Shown piece after piece: positions 10,320 through 20,955 of a stretch of 64,000 bases of DNA. The stretch spans positions 7,232,274 to 7,296,273 of the forward strand of contig JASSKH010000025.1 of assembly GCA_031763025.1 (NCBI GenBank), given 5' to 3'. A program made the translations under genes and the position numbers. The notes under the pieces were generated by a model. It had not been told where the DNA came from and made no database searches. It saw only the letters and a list, made by a program, of their open reading frames with translations. The DNA comes from Macrocystis pyrifera. Taxonomy: Eukaryota > Sar > Phaeophyceae > Laminariales > Laminariaceae. The first letter of the stretch is position 1. Each line of letters starts with the position of its first letter.

Positions 10320-11076
10320 GGGCCACTCCTAACGAACAAAAAAAATCACGATTCGTGAGATTTTTGTCGTGAATCGTGATTATTTTGTCGTGAATTCACG
10401 ACAAAAAAAAATCACGATTCATGACGCCAATTTTTTTAGCTTTTCCCTAAAAAAAACAAAATCACGATTCGTGACATTTGTCGTGTCTCAAAATACGCCT
10501 GATCAAGGCACTACGCAACCCACGTGCACCAACGGTATCCGATGGTCGGCATAGGGGCATGGCAGACTTTGCTTCGTACGCCTCTTGTGGGCAACGGGCG
10601 GCTACCCAAAGACACCGCTGGGCGCGGGCTAACGAGGAGGTTGTGGCCTCGAAATTTCCAGGAGGAGGAGCCACTGCTGGAAGACAAACGCGAAAATGAC
10701 CTGGGGATGTCACAGGCCAGGCCGGGCCGACGGCCTGCGAGATGGAATCTCGCGAAACGAGCTTGGCCGACGGCCGGTGAAGTTGGAATCTCGCAGGCTG
10801 GGTCAGGCTTCGGCCCGTGATTCGAATATGTCACGGGCTGGGCCAGGTGCGGACGGCCCAGCCCGGCCTGGCCTTGCCCCACTCTCGAGAGTTTGCTCCA
10901 CACCCCCAAAACACGTTGGGTTTGAAATATCAGAACTTTAACTATTTGAAAATATCACGAAACGCGACGTTTTTCGGCTTTTTTTTCGTTAGAACTGAAA
11001 TGTCACGGATCGTGATCTTTTGGCATGCCTAAAAATCACGAATCGTGATTTTTTTTCGGTTCGTTAGGAACGGCCC
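10320..11076. mobile_element. PIF/Harbinger-like non-autonomous DNA transposon
   Basis: The left end GGGCCACTCCTAACGAAC with an A-run and TCACGATTCGTGA is the inverted counterpart of the right end (TCACGAATCGTGA, a T-run, GTTCGTTAGGAACGGCCC). The trinucleotide TTA flanks both sides (10317-10319 and 11077-11079). A GGG-type terminus with a TTA/TAA duplication is the hallmark of the PIF/Harbinger superfamily. The 757-bp element encodes no transposase. The subterminal zones repeat the palindrome TCACGATTCGTGA, a possible transposase-binding motif. The core is GC-rich with short internal repeats of the type tcacgggctgggcc. Confidence 0.75.
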
Positions 11077-11079
11077 TTA

Positions 11080-12086
11080 GTGCTAAATATCCTAATTTCG
11101 AGGATCATCAAATAGGGATCAATCACACGACCAAAAATAAATCTCCTCGTCACTCATTGTTCGTAGAGTCCAAGCCTGGATGCCCTGACCACCACGTGGT
11201 CTGATGAGTTTCTTTATAATCAATGTATTAGAGGACAGAGGAGGGGAGAGAGAGCGGAGCCTAGCTCGTAGTTCGGAGCAGAGAACGGAGCAGAGAACGG
11301 AGTGCTCAAACTCTCCTCGTGAACACACGGCATAATTCATAACAACGCCTGCGAAGATATACGCAACCCTCTACAACTTGTATACCCGTCGCTGCTGGAA
11401 CGATCCAAACGAACACTCATGTCCTGCTCAAAATATCAACGCAAAGAAACAGCACAGCTACACTCGTCCGGGCACGGCAGTAAGCTACCGCAAAGCTACC
11501 TCTGACGCTCATCGCATACCCTACCAAACGCTGATTCACTCATAAACAGGTCAACCTCAACAACGCGCAAGGGGGGGGGTGGGGGGGTGGCGTCAGGGGG
11601 AGGGCAAAATACAGCAGTCATCAAAAACATCCCGCTGACAAAAAAACAAATCCATCGTATCTCAAAATGTCGGCACAAAAACAATACGCGTGCGGTACAG
11701 TAAAACCAAATCATTCAACCAAACGGAACGAACCAAGAAAAACTAAAATACAACCTGTAATTTCCATCAAGCTCCCAGCTTCCAACTCTCGGTCTCCTTC
11801 ATCTTCTCTTTAACTCATGTCCGCTTCGTTCTCGTCCTCCGACGCAGCCTGCTCTGCCACCCTCGGTCAGCCATGCGGGCTCTCCCTCCATTGCCCCTCT
11901 CCCGCCTTGCTCTCCACCTCACGGTGGCCGTCCTCGGCTCCGGACACCCCTCCATCACCTCGGGGATCCTGATTTCCTCCACGCTGTTTTCTGCACCGGG
12001 TTCGTCGGACGGCTCCTCCTCGGGTGCAAGCACAACAGCGATGCCGTACTTGCTCCGATGCGTATCGCCAGGGATGTACATTATTG
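11080..12086. other. no gene recognised; G-run near 11570
   Basis: A broken G-run (about 11569-11588) and a small repeated gcagagaacgga motif (about 11276-11300) are the only features seen. The short frames have no motif. Confidence 0.5.
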
Positions 12087-12092
12087 TCATTT

Positions 12093-12305
12093 TTTGCCGT
12101 GGCGTGCCGTGGCATGCCGTGGCACGACCTGCGGCAAAACATTAGGGTTGGGGTTAGGGTTAGGGTTAGGGTTAGGGTTAGGGTTAGGGTCCCATGGTAT
12201 GCCGTGGGGGTCCGTGGAAGATTCCGTGGTATGCCGTGGAAGATTCCGTGGTATGCCGTGGAAGTTTTGCCGCAGGTCGTGCCACGGCATGCCACGGCAT
12301 CTACA
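12093..12305. repeat. inverted repeat flanking the telomere tract, with GCCGTGG units
   Basis: The left arm (ggcatgccgtggcacgacct then gcggcaaaac, about 12110-12143) is the reverse complement of the right arm (gttttgccgc then aggtcgtgccacggcatgcc, about 12264-12293). Between the telomere tract and the right arm, the unit ggtatgccgtggaagattccg repeats (about 12194-12262). Confidence 0.8.
12145..12191 (+). repeat. interstitial TTAGGG telomere repeat
   Basis: Seven near-perfect TTAGGG/TTGGGG units lie between two inverted copies of a GCCGTGG-rich sequence. TTAGGG is the telomere unit of many eukaryotes, including stramenopiles. Confidence 0.85.
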
Positions 12306-12854
12306 TGGCCCCGTATCGCTTACAACCCCTCGTGATGTCTCGCCTATATTCGTAGGCGACGGCTCCTGCCGGCCAAGCAGGCGTCCTTGCTCACGCGTAC
12401 CCTCTGGTACGCTCTCCCTCGCGCGCGGGGAAGTCCCTCCCGCGTCGTCGATGATCGGCAAGGTTGGAGGAGCATTCAGCTCAGTCTCACCGGGCAACTG
12501 CCTGTGCATCGCCCGCGTGTTGTACTCCATTACGTCCTCGCCGTGTGTATCATCGGGCACATATTTTCTCGCGTTCGGGGAAATCCCTCCCGCCGCGATA
12601 GTCGGCCGGCTTGGAAGAGCATTCTGCTCTGTCTCACCGGGCAACTGCCCCTGCATCGCCCGCGTGTTGTACTCCAGCCTATCACCAACCTCCTCCCCCC
12701 CTCTCTCTCTCTCTCCCTCGCTCTCATTTCCACACGTACTCTTCGAAAAACTATCTGCCCGGCGTTCCGCAGGAGGCGTAAAAGAAGCAGAAATATACTG
12801 GCATGCAAACTGCCCGTTTGCACCTCCCGCGGCCACAGCAGTCGCCCCAAAAGG

Positions 12855-13530
12855 CTGCCGCTGCTGCTGCACGCGCTGGAGGAACTGCTGCCGTTGCTGC
12901 TCCTGGTCGAGCCTCCGCTGCTCGAGTTGCTGCCATTGCTTCTCGAGCTGCTTCTTGTATTGCTGTTGTTGTTGAAACTGTTGCTCGAGCCATTGCTGCT
13001 CCTCCTGTCGCTGCTGGTGTTGCTGCTGCTGCTGCTGCATTCGCTGGAGGAACTGCTGCCGTTGCTTCTCGAGCAGCTGCTTGTATTGCTGCTGCTGTTG
13101 TTGAAACTGTTGCTCGAGCTACTGCTGCTCCTGCTGTTGCCGCTGGTGTTGCTGCTGCTGCTGTTGCTGCACGCGCTGGAGGAACTGCTGCCGTTGCTGC
13201 TCCTGGTCGAGCCTCTGCTGCTCGAGTTGCTGCCGTTGCTTCTCGAGCTGCTGCTTGTATTGCTGCTGCTGTTGTTGAAACTGTTGCTCGAGCCACTGCT
13301 GCTCCTGCTGTTGCCGCTGGTGTTGCTGCTGCTGCTGTTGCTGCACGCGCTGGAGGAACTGCTGCCGTTGCTGCTCCTGGTCGAGCCTCTGCTGCTCGAG
13401 TTGCTGCCGTTGCTTCTCGAGCTGCTGCTTGTATTGCTGCTGCTGTTGTTGGAACTGTTGCTCGAGCCACTGCTGCTCCTGCTGTTGCTGCTGGTGTTGC
13501 TGCTGCTGCTGCTGTTGCTGCCCCAGTTGT
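12855..13530 (-). repeat. 174-bp coding minisatellite (poly-Gln coiled-coil units)
   Basis: Successive units start at 13121, 13295 and 13469, exactly 174 bp apart, with very few differences. A shortened and more diverged set covers 12855-13118. As 174 is a multiple of three, unit number can change without altering the frame. The plus strand over the same array reads as long Leu-rich frames, which I take as artefacts. Confidence 0.85.
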
Positions 13531-13853
13531 CGCTGTCTCCGCTCTGCGACCCACTGCTGCAGTGGCAGGGATGCCAGCTCGGCACTGGTGAGGACACGAC
13601 TGTAATCGATGTAGTGGTAGCCAGGAGGCAGCATTCCAGCGTCGAAGTAGGTATGGAGAGGTGGGGCCGGAGCGTCCATGAGTTGCACCACCGCCCTACA
13701 CTGCGGTAGGGTGTGACCAGTCCGCTCGCACCTTTTGCATCGGATCTCGCCTGTGCCGATTGTGGCCATCTCGCTTCCACTCAGAGCCGAAACATATATC
13801 TCTCCCAGCAAGCCCCAATCAACGAGCGCGTCCCATTGGAACAGTCCGCTAGC

Positions 13854-13925
13854 GTGTTCGATGCACTCACTGATATGATAGGCCAAGCCTGAGTCAGTTC
13901 ATAGAAGCCCCTCCAGGGTATATAT
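13854..13925 (+). repeat. 72-bp dispersed repeat, copy 2
   Basis: Indistinguishable by eye from 2973-3044. It overlaps the upstream edge of the Gln-rich CCHC frame. Confidence 0.8.
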
Positions 13926-15330
13926 GTCTACGTATATTTGTCAAATTTTCGTACTTTGGCCAACTTTTCTCTTCGCACGAGCACTTTTAGGCAAAACAGT
14001 AAGTACACGGACACGGGAAGCCCTGCCGGACACATTGGTGTAGGTCTCGGCGCGATCCGTGCACTCTGAAGCGCGTGGCAGGCGCCCAAAGTTTTTTTTT
14101 TTCCGGCGGGTGTGGATAAGACGATTTCCCTGGTTTCGGTACGAGAGGCCTTATTTTGTACGTACGTATCGGTACATGCTGTCTGTTTTCTCCCCCAGGC
14201 TCTCATGACCTGTGTGCACACAGCTCAGGCATATACCAGGTACACAACAGACAACATGCACAGATCCCATCGTTCCAACGCTGCCGCCCACACGCCGTGC
14301 GTGTTCGACACACACATATGTGCAGTGTTGCGGTGGTTGGTTGTGTTTGTCGGAGCCTGCCGTCCGCATTCCATAGTCTGCCATATATATTTTTATCGGT
14401 ATGTACCCAGGATGAAGTATAATATCCCTGTACATTTTTTTGTTGTTGTTGCGCGGACAGCACGGACCACCGCCTAGAGAACAATGCCCAGAGCAGTGCA
14501 CAGAGCGTGCTTACCGCCAGCTTCCCACAGCACCACAACCCGGCTGCCCAGCAGCAGACCTTGCGCGTACGGATGATCATACTGCGGCTATCAAAGTTGG
14601 TTTATCGGAGATTTCGATCGATCACTTGTGACCACGCCACGACCACACCACCTACCTGGTCCAGCATCATCATCACCTACCTCTCTCCCTGCTTATTTTG
14701 CTTATTGCTGTGTGTGATCCAACATTGCCACTGCTCCGACTGTGCTCAGCACAGTGCGCCAACAGCAGCAGCAGGCAGGGTACTAAGCGCATGTGGAAGA
14801 TCCGCGCTGTACCCTCAGTAGTACCAGTGGTCGTTGTTGTTGTCATCGGCACATTGGCCCCCTATGCACGTACCTTCCGCAATGTGTGACCGGCATTTTT
14901 TGCTCGGTACCGATTATCCCCGGATCGATATATTCGTCGACTCGAGTGCAACAAAAACAAATCGTTCGTACTACTGTAAAACACTGCTGTACGACAATTA
15001 GTACAGCAGCGTTCGTACAAAACATGCTTTACAGCAGTAGTTCTGATTGCTGTGTGTCCTACACACTGCTGACCGATAGATCCTAGAGCCAGCTGAAAGG
15101 GGATAAGTACACGTACGTTCCTCACGTGGCATTTTACATCAGTACTGCTCTATACGCAGTCGTACCTGTACAACCTACTCTACAGCAGGACTAACTGGTT
15201 GTAGGAGCTCTTGCAATGTGTTTCAGATTGCGGGAAAAACACGACGTGCGAGTTGTACGAGCATACTGCGCTCGATAAAATTTTCGTTTCCGAGGTTCGA
15301 CTCGCACCATCCACGCTTTTTTGTTTCAGT
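13926..15330. other. no gene recognised; rich in short palindromes
   Basis: Frames up to about 125 codons have no domain. Short self-complementary words recur: tacagcagta/tactgctgta near 15000-15040 and 15140-15185, taccaggta near 14235, and gtacgtac near 14158 and 15110. Confidence 0.5.
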
Positions 15331-15332
15331 AC

Positions 15333-15658
15333 TTTTTTTTTTTTTTTTTTTCATCACTTTTACTTTCCAGCCCACCCGTAGGAAGTTTTTACCCTCGACG
15401 ATCTTCTGGACAAGCCGTGGTCACAGGTGTCGTCCCTTCTTCCCCCCGGTACGTGCCTTCATTTTTATCGCGCATAGGGTTCAGCATTCCCACTGCTCGT
15501 CGATTTTCATCGAATGTAGCTAACTGACGCTCTCGCGCTTTCCGCTTATCAATTTTTTATGCAAGAAAAAGTCCCTGCAAGCATGCACTCGGTGAGATTT
15601 GAACCCACGAAATTGATCTTGATAGGCACGCGAGCCACCAAGCCACCGGTGACGCCAG
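15333..15658 (-). mobile_element. tRNA-derived SINE, copy A
   Basis: On the minus strand the element starts with a tRNA-like head, including a B-box-like gggttcaaatctcacc (rc of ggtgagatttgaaccc), followed by a conserved body of about 230 bp (gcatgctt...gaatgctgaaccctatgcgcg...cctacgggtgggctgg) and ends in an A-run of about 19. The A-box side is slightly shorter than in the sister copies. Transcription by RNA polymerase III is expected from the boxes. Confidence 0.8.
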
Positions 15659-16215
15659 CAGAGTACTACATTCATTATTATTCATTTTTATTATTATGCT
15701 TGCCTTCCGACAATATATAGCGCAGATGCCGTTCCTATATAAACCGAACATCCTTCCTTAAACCAGCCGTTTCCCAATTTCCATTCCCCACATCATTTCA
15801 GTTTAGCTACCGGCATTCATCCACCTTGCTTTTCTGAACGTTTCGTATTATATAATACAAGTTGTGAGAGTTGTGTTTTCCACTTGTGACTTTTTTCGTA
15901 CCAGTACGTTCATCTACCTTGCTTTTCTGAACGATTAACTTTTTTGTACTTACGAATTAATCGCCGCAAGTCAGCTGGATCAATATATCCACTTCCCGCT
16001 ACCCTATTTTGTGTTATTGATTCCGCACTAATTCCGTGAACATTATTATATTAGTCTGTCCTCAAAATAAATATGTTGTGTGTGTTCTTCACGTTAAAAT
16101 GATGGGTGGATGCAGGTACTACTTCTACACAAACAAGTGTGCAGGGTTGGATACGAATACTGTTTCGCACTTGCGCCACTCCCCTATTAATACGGCACCT
16201 CCCGGAGGGGAACCT
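15659..16215. other. no gene recognised
   Basis: A short stretch at about 16078-16103 (tgtgtgtgttcttcacgttaaa) resembles the 3' tail of the LINE family, but is too short to call a copy. Confidence 0.4.
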
Positions 16216-16487
16216 TGTATATATTATCGCTTAGAATACACAAGACAAGGAAGAAAGGGGGAGAACATGAAGTACACACACAACAAGAAGAAGAAGTAGA
16301 ACAAGAAGAAGAAGTAGAATAGAAGAAGAAGAAGAAGAAGAAGTAGAACAAGAAGAGAGAAAGCGGCGGATAAGATACGTCCCAACCCGCTGACCGTTCC
16401 ACACAGAAACACGCATATTTCCTGTGTGGAACTCCCAAATACCGTTACACATGAATCCATACACCAAGTACGTGGGCACTCCGAACA
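16216..16487 (-). mobile_element. solo-LTR-like repeat, copy 2
   Basis: Sister of 3047-3279. On the minus strand it starts TGTTCGGAGTGCC and ends ATATATACA, giving TG...CA ends over 272 bp. It carries an expanded GAA/TTC tract (about 16285-16355) and the ttccacacag/ctgtgtggaa hairpin. I saw no convincing target duplication. A fossil with no attached coding part. Confidence 0.5.
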
Positions 16488-16574
16488 TAGTATTTCTTTC
16501 ATTAGGATAAGAAGGGGAAAAGATAGGAAAAAGGTAATTCAGCTTTGGAAAAAAAACAAATTATTATGATTACC

Positions 16575-16932
16575 TGGTATTATTTATTTTTATTTATTTT
16601 TTGTTTTCTTTTTCATCACTTTTACTTTCCAGCCCACTCGTAGGAGGTTTTACCCTCTTCGACGATCTTCTGGACAAGCCGTGGTCACAGGTGCCGTCCC
16701 TTCTCCCCCCCGGTACGTGCCTTTATTTTTTGTCGCGCATAGGGTTCAGCATTCCCACTGCTCGTCGATTTTCATCTAATGAATGTAGCTAACTCACGCT
16801 CTCGCGCTTTCCGCTTATCAATTTTTTACGCAAGAAAAAGTCCCTACGAGCATGCACTCGATGACATTTGAACCCACGAAATTGATCTTGATAGGCACGC
16901 GGACCACCTACCAAGCCACCGGGGACGCCGGC
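16575..16932 (-). mobile_element. tRNA-derived SINE, copy B
   Basis: Same order as copy A: the head at 16932-16850 has an A-box-like tggcttggtaggtgg and a B-box-like gggttcaaatgtc, followed by the shared body and an A/T-rich tail (16575-16614). It stands about 10 bp from the 3' end of LINE copy 3 in the same orientation. Confidence 0.8.
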
Positions 16933-16941
16933 CCCTTGGCG

Positions 16942-17389
16942 ATATGTGTGTGTATGTGTTCTTCACATTAAACCGTTCTTCTACTCGTCGACATCCAGCA
17001 AGCCCAGTGTCCGTGCTGATTCTTCGCCCTAGAAAGATACGAGCTCTGTGCTCACAGAGTACGACACAGAGATAACACACCGTATACATAATGCATCAAT
17101 GGTCTACGCAATACCATGCCTTCGCACTATTAATACCTGGTAGGTGCGGCCGACACAACATACATACATACACCGGCAACCAAAATACACCATGAAGAAC
17201 GATAAGAACGAAGAAACCAAACCGAAAAAGAAAAGGAGAAGAATCCCAAACATGCAAATGAATAAATAAAATGGGAAGCCAAAGCTCAGACACGTATATA
17301 CCCCGAGCATGAGCCAAAATGGACGTGCAAGGGGGAAGAAACGGGAAGGAAAAAAAGGAAAAAGGGAAATATGCATCCCGGTGATACGT
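16942..17389 (-). mobile_element. LINE 3' fragment (copy 3)
   Basis: The sequence from gtgttcttcacattaaaccg through cgacatccagcaagcccagt to the a/g-rich gggaaatatgcatcccggtg is the reverse complement of the 3' untranslated part of the LINE at about 23748-24170. It is severely 5'-truncated, as is usual for target-primed LINE insertions, and has no coding part. Confidence 0.8.
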
Positions 17390-17459
17390 ACCTGGTATGC
17401 GCGACGAAGCATGCAGAATGCAGAACGGGTTGCTTTTGATATTTTCTATTTTATACAAC

Positions 17460-17460
<1 letters not shown>

Positions 17461-17492
<32 letters not shown>

Positions 17493-17800
17493 CCATCACT
17501 TTTACTTCCCAGCCCACTCGTAGGAGGTTTTACCCTCGACGATCTTCTGGACAAGCCGAGGTCATAGGTGTCGTCCCTTCTCCCCCCCGGTACGTGCCTT
17601 TATTTTTTGTCGCGCATAGGGTTCAGCATTCCCACTGCTCGTCGATTTTCATCGAATGTAGCTAACTCACGCTCTCGCGCTTTCCGCTTATCAATTTTAT
17701 GCAAGAAAAGGTCCCTATGCGCATGCACTCGGTGAGACTTGAACACACGAAATTGATCTTGACAGGCACGCGGACCACCTACCAAGCCACCGGGGACGAT
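17461..17800 (-). mobile_element. tRNA-derived SINE, copy C
   Basis: Full head, body and a tail of about 29 uninterrupted A (T on the plus strand, 17462-17490). Such a long uniform tail suggests one of the younger copies. Confidence 0.82.
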
Positions 17801-17920
17801 GGTCTGGAATTCATCAACTCACCCTTAGGAATGGAGTAGGTTTGGTAATTTGCGAGCTAGGGTCTTTAGGGACTTGAAATTGAATAGCGCCGTCTGCACT
17901 TCGGAAACGTTGTCCGCTAG

Positions 17921-18247
17921 GCGTCCCCGGTGGCTAGGTAGGTGGTCCGAGTGCCTATCAGGGTCAATTTCGTGGGTTCAAATCTCACCGAGTGCATGCT
18001 CGTAGGGACTTTTTCTTGCATAAAAAATTGATAAGCGGAAAGCCCGAGACCGTGAGTTAGCTATGATACATTCGATGAAAATCGACTAGCAGTGGGAATG
18101 CTGAACCCTATGCGCGACAAAAAATAAAGGCACGTACCGGGGGGAAGAAGGGACGGCACCTGTGACCACACGGCTTGTCCAGAAAATCGTCGAGGGTAAA
18201 ACCTCCTACGAGTTGAGCTGGAAGTAAAGTGAGAAAAAAAATGATGA
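17921..18247 (+). mobile_element. tRNA-derived SINE, copy D
   Basis: The only plus-strand copy of this family. It starts gcgtccccggtggctaggta, has the B-box gggttcaaatctcaccg near 17976, the gaatgctgaaccctatgcgcg body, and ends in gagaaaaaaaatgatg. Confidence 0.82.
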
Positions 18248-18469
18248 AATTCCCGGTTCAATGCAAACGCGGCGCAGGCCAGTTTTGGACTGTTTAGGCT
18301 GTGGTTCGGGGTCGTCAGTGTCAGGGTTAGGGTTGAGGGTTAGAGTCAGGGGTTGGGTTGGGTCTTCGCCGGTACCTTGATCTCAACAGGAACCCAAAAC
18401 ACCTAAACAGCCTACCAAACTGAAGATCCTACATCCCAGATTGTAATGGGAGCTCGGTATTTTGTTTTG

Positions 18470-18761
18470 TAAATTTTGAAATACGTCAGCTGTGAGTTCG
18501 ACTGATTAAATAGTTGATACTCAACTTTGCAAGCTGCGTAATATACGCCTCGTCTATAAAAAAACGAACCGAACAGCTAAAATAAGGCGAACGTGGCGTG
18601 CGTCAGTAACGCACAACGATCAGAAAACAACCTATATACTTATCAAGTGAAACGCTACACTTTGTGGGGAATGTTCTAGAAAGTTGTATTACGCAGCTTG
18701 CAAAGTTGAGTATCAACTATTTAATCAGTCGAACTCACAGCTGACGTATTTCAAAATTTAT
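18470..18761. mobile_element. long-TIR non-autonomous element
   Basis: A left arm of about 75 bp (taaattttgaaatacgtcag to gctgcgtaata, 18470-18544) is matched almost base for base by the inverted right arm (18687-18761). The 142-bp centre has no frame. Long TIRs on a short body are typical of fold-back or Mutator-type non-autonomous elements. The superfamily is not resolved. Confidence 0.75.
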
Positions 18762-20955
18762 TAAAAAAAAAAAGTTATACACACGAACGAAAGCGGCGAA
18801 ACAAAATAAACCGTCGAGCGGAAAGTCACCTTCATGTTGGGCAGGTATCATGCCAGGCAGACCTCAACCCTCCCTAAGCTCCGAAAAAATCAGTAGTGGA
18901 CAAACCTTGATATTAATGGTAGATCTTCCTGGGGTAGCTAATTAGGCACTCTGATTGGCTAGGGGTATGTTTTACGCGGCTTAATCAACTTTCGAGTCTT
19001 CCCAGCCACAGCATCCCGAGTCGTCCCGAGTCAACCTAGAGTCTTTCCAAGCTCAGCATCCACGCCGGCCGAGCCAACCTAGAGTCTTAACAAGCACAGC
19101 ATCCCAGCACTGACAACTGGCATAGGGTTTGGGTTAAACCCGAGTTGGGATTTCAACCACCGCCGGGCCCGCGTGGAACCCTGACGAACTGCGACCAGAG
19201 GATCGAGCCCTGCAAGTTGTCACTGCAACAACTTTGCCCAAGAGGTGACCCAGTAACTCCGGAAAGCATACCTGAAATACACCAAGACCCGCTTGGATTT
19301 GCACGAGACTGCTGTCATCTCAACAGGCTGTGGTTGTGCAGTTGCGCCTCGAGGTCTATCAGGTGATCATGCGTGCCTATCAATGATGAGAGTTCACAAT
19401 ATAGTCTGGCGTAATGTCGCGTGCAGTTTTTGGGCACGAGTGCACGACTTTATTGCGAGAAAGGCAACCTCGTTCTGTCGATATGATATGAGAGGTTGAT
19501 AGGGCGTACAGAGGGCTTCACCAATCGGGCACCCCCGCGCGCTACGCTCACTCTGGAGGCAAAAAAAGAACATGTATGGTCACAACCCTTACTACACCCG
19601 ACTTACAAGTGCGAAGAGCTCCATTATCCACTCGCGAACACAACCAGGACACCTTGAGAGTATTCATTCGGGAACGTACGCACGTATTGCTTTTTTGTAT
19701 ATCTTCGATATGGTGTAAATGTAATGGCATGGACACGTTCATGGTGTCCTTCATTTGCGATTGATACGGATGGTATACCATGATACACCATATCGGATAC
19801 CTGGTAGCTCGTAAATACCGTTTCTCTGACCTACCGGCACGGCACTATTTCGTACCTGGTACTTGGTTGTTTTCTCCAGTCGAGATGAGCTTTTGCAGCC
19901 TGTCTGTTTTGTGACTGCGGGCAGGATTTCAGGAGTTTGACTTATTGTTATCCTGTAGTGTGACATCATCATACGAAATACGTACCATCTCGAGCCCTGC
20001 AGCATGTTGCAGCGTTACGAGTACAATCAGTCAAACACATTTATGTATACAATGTCCAGCGTCACATCCTGCCATCATGATATAGAATATCATAAGTTAT
20101 ATGTTGTCGGTACTCGTCACATCCAGTTTAACTGGATGTCCTGCGATCGTATAGTTTCTGGACATAATATCCGTCGCAAAACGACCTCTCGATTGTGTAT
20201 CGCCAGAGCCGGTCAATTAATTGCATGTTGTGTATCCAGGATACGTACCTGTATCCCATTTTCACTTTCAGTTTTGGTGGAGTACTGACTGGGGGGTAAT
20301 GTAGTGGGCCAGGTTCCCAACAGAACCATGACATCTTATATACGGAAATCCCCCAACGACGTGTCCTCGAGGTCGAGGATGTCTCACGTTTCGGGGACTC
20401 TCGTCGACGGTAACCCACCGACCAGAGGTACCGTAGCCCTGGCCTCGTCCTGTCCCTATGATCCTCGATGCAGTTGTACAATATCGAGAAGATCCTATAC
20501 GGTTAAGTGTCATCTAGTCCAGGATACTCGATGAGGCAGTCACCCCATCGAGAAGATCCTATACGGGAAGTGTTCCCTGCCGCCAGACAGAGCGGAGAGC
20601 GCTATTAATACCAGTATTGGTCTCTGTCTGTCCATACGCTGAAAGGGAGTCGTGTTCCCATGTAAACTCAGATCCACTGGGTCAGCGGACCACTGTCAGG
20701 GTGGTGAGTTGTGCTCACACCCCCTTGCTGGTCACTCATGTCCCATCTCCTGTTGTCCAAGCCCCACACGAAGCTTTCCCACACTGCGGCTGCTCTCACG
20801 TGTGGATTACGACGCTTACCGTCCCGGAGTCGTGGTGTTCGTAACACCGGTGCAGCAAATAGGAAACCAAGTGGATCTCAACTACAGCAGTAGTAATTAT
20901 TATACTGGCTGTAGTGTGAGAACATCATACGAAATACGTACTACAGCAGTAGTAG
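18762..20955. other. no gene recognised
   Basis: Short frames only. A degenerate gggttagggtt stretch lies just upstream of the TIR element (about 18320-18360). The phrases gagaagatcctatacgg (20490 and 20550) and tacgaaatacgta (19973 and 20930) are repeated. I see no exon with a motif. Confidence 0.45.

Larger units (their letters stand above)
12087..13886 (-). pseudogene. Gln-rich CCHC zinc-knuckle reading frame, interrupted
   Basis: The first ATG in frame lies at 13767-13769. It is followed by GTGEIRCKRCERTGHTLPQC, a CX2CX4HX4C knuckle of the nucleic-acid-binding type. After a Pro/Tyr-rich stretch come repeated 58-residue units rich in QQQ, with the phrases WLEQQFQQQQQ, YKQQLEKQRQQLEQQRLD and QQFLQRVQQQ, a predicted coiled coil. 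The C-terminal third has PGETE(Q/L)NA repeats and then (Pro-Asn)n, read from a telomere-type repeat. The frame is interrupted about once. The knuckle could be from a host RNA-binding protein or be Gag-like. There is no reverse transcriptase or LTR around it, so I leave its origin open. Confidence 0.5.

Noticed and set aside
12387-13709. 440-codon Leu-rich plus-strand frame and overlapping Ala/Ser-rich frames
   Set aside because: They are the other five readings of the Gln-rich 174-bp repeat array and only exist because CTG/CAG triplets have no stops in most frames.
20304-20900. Several plus-strand frames of 60-100 codons before the LINE
   Set aside because: No motif, overlapping one another, and no conserved feature at their starts.
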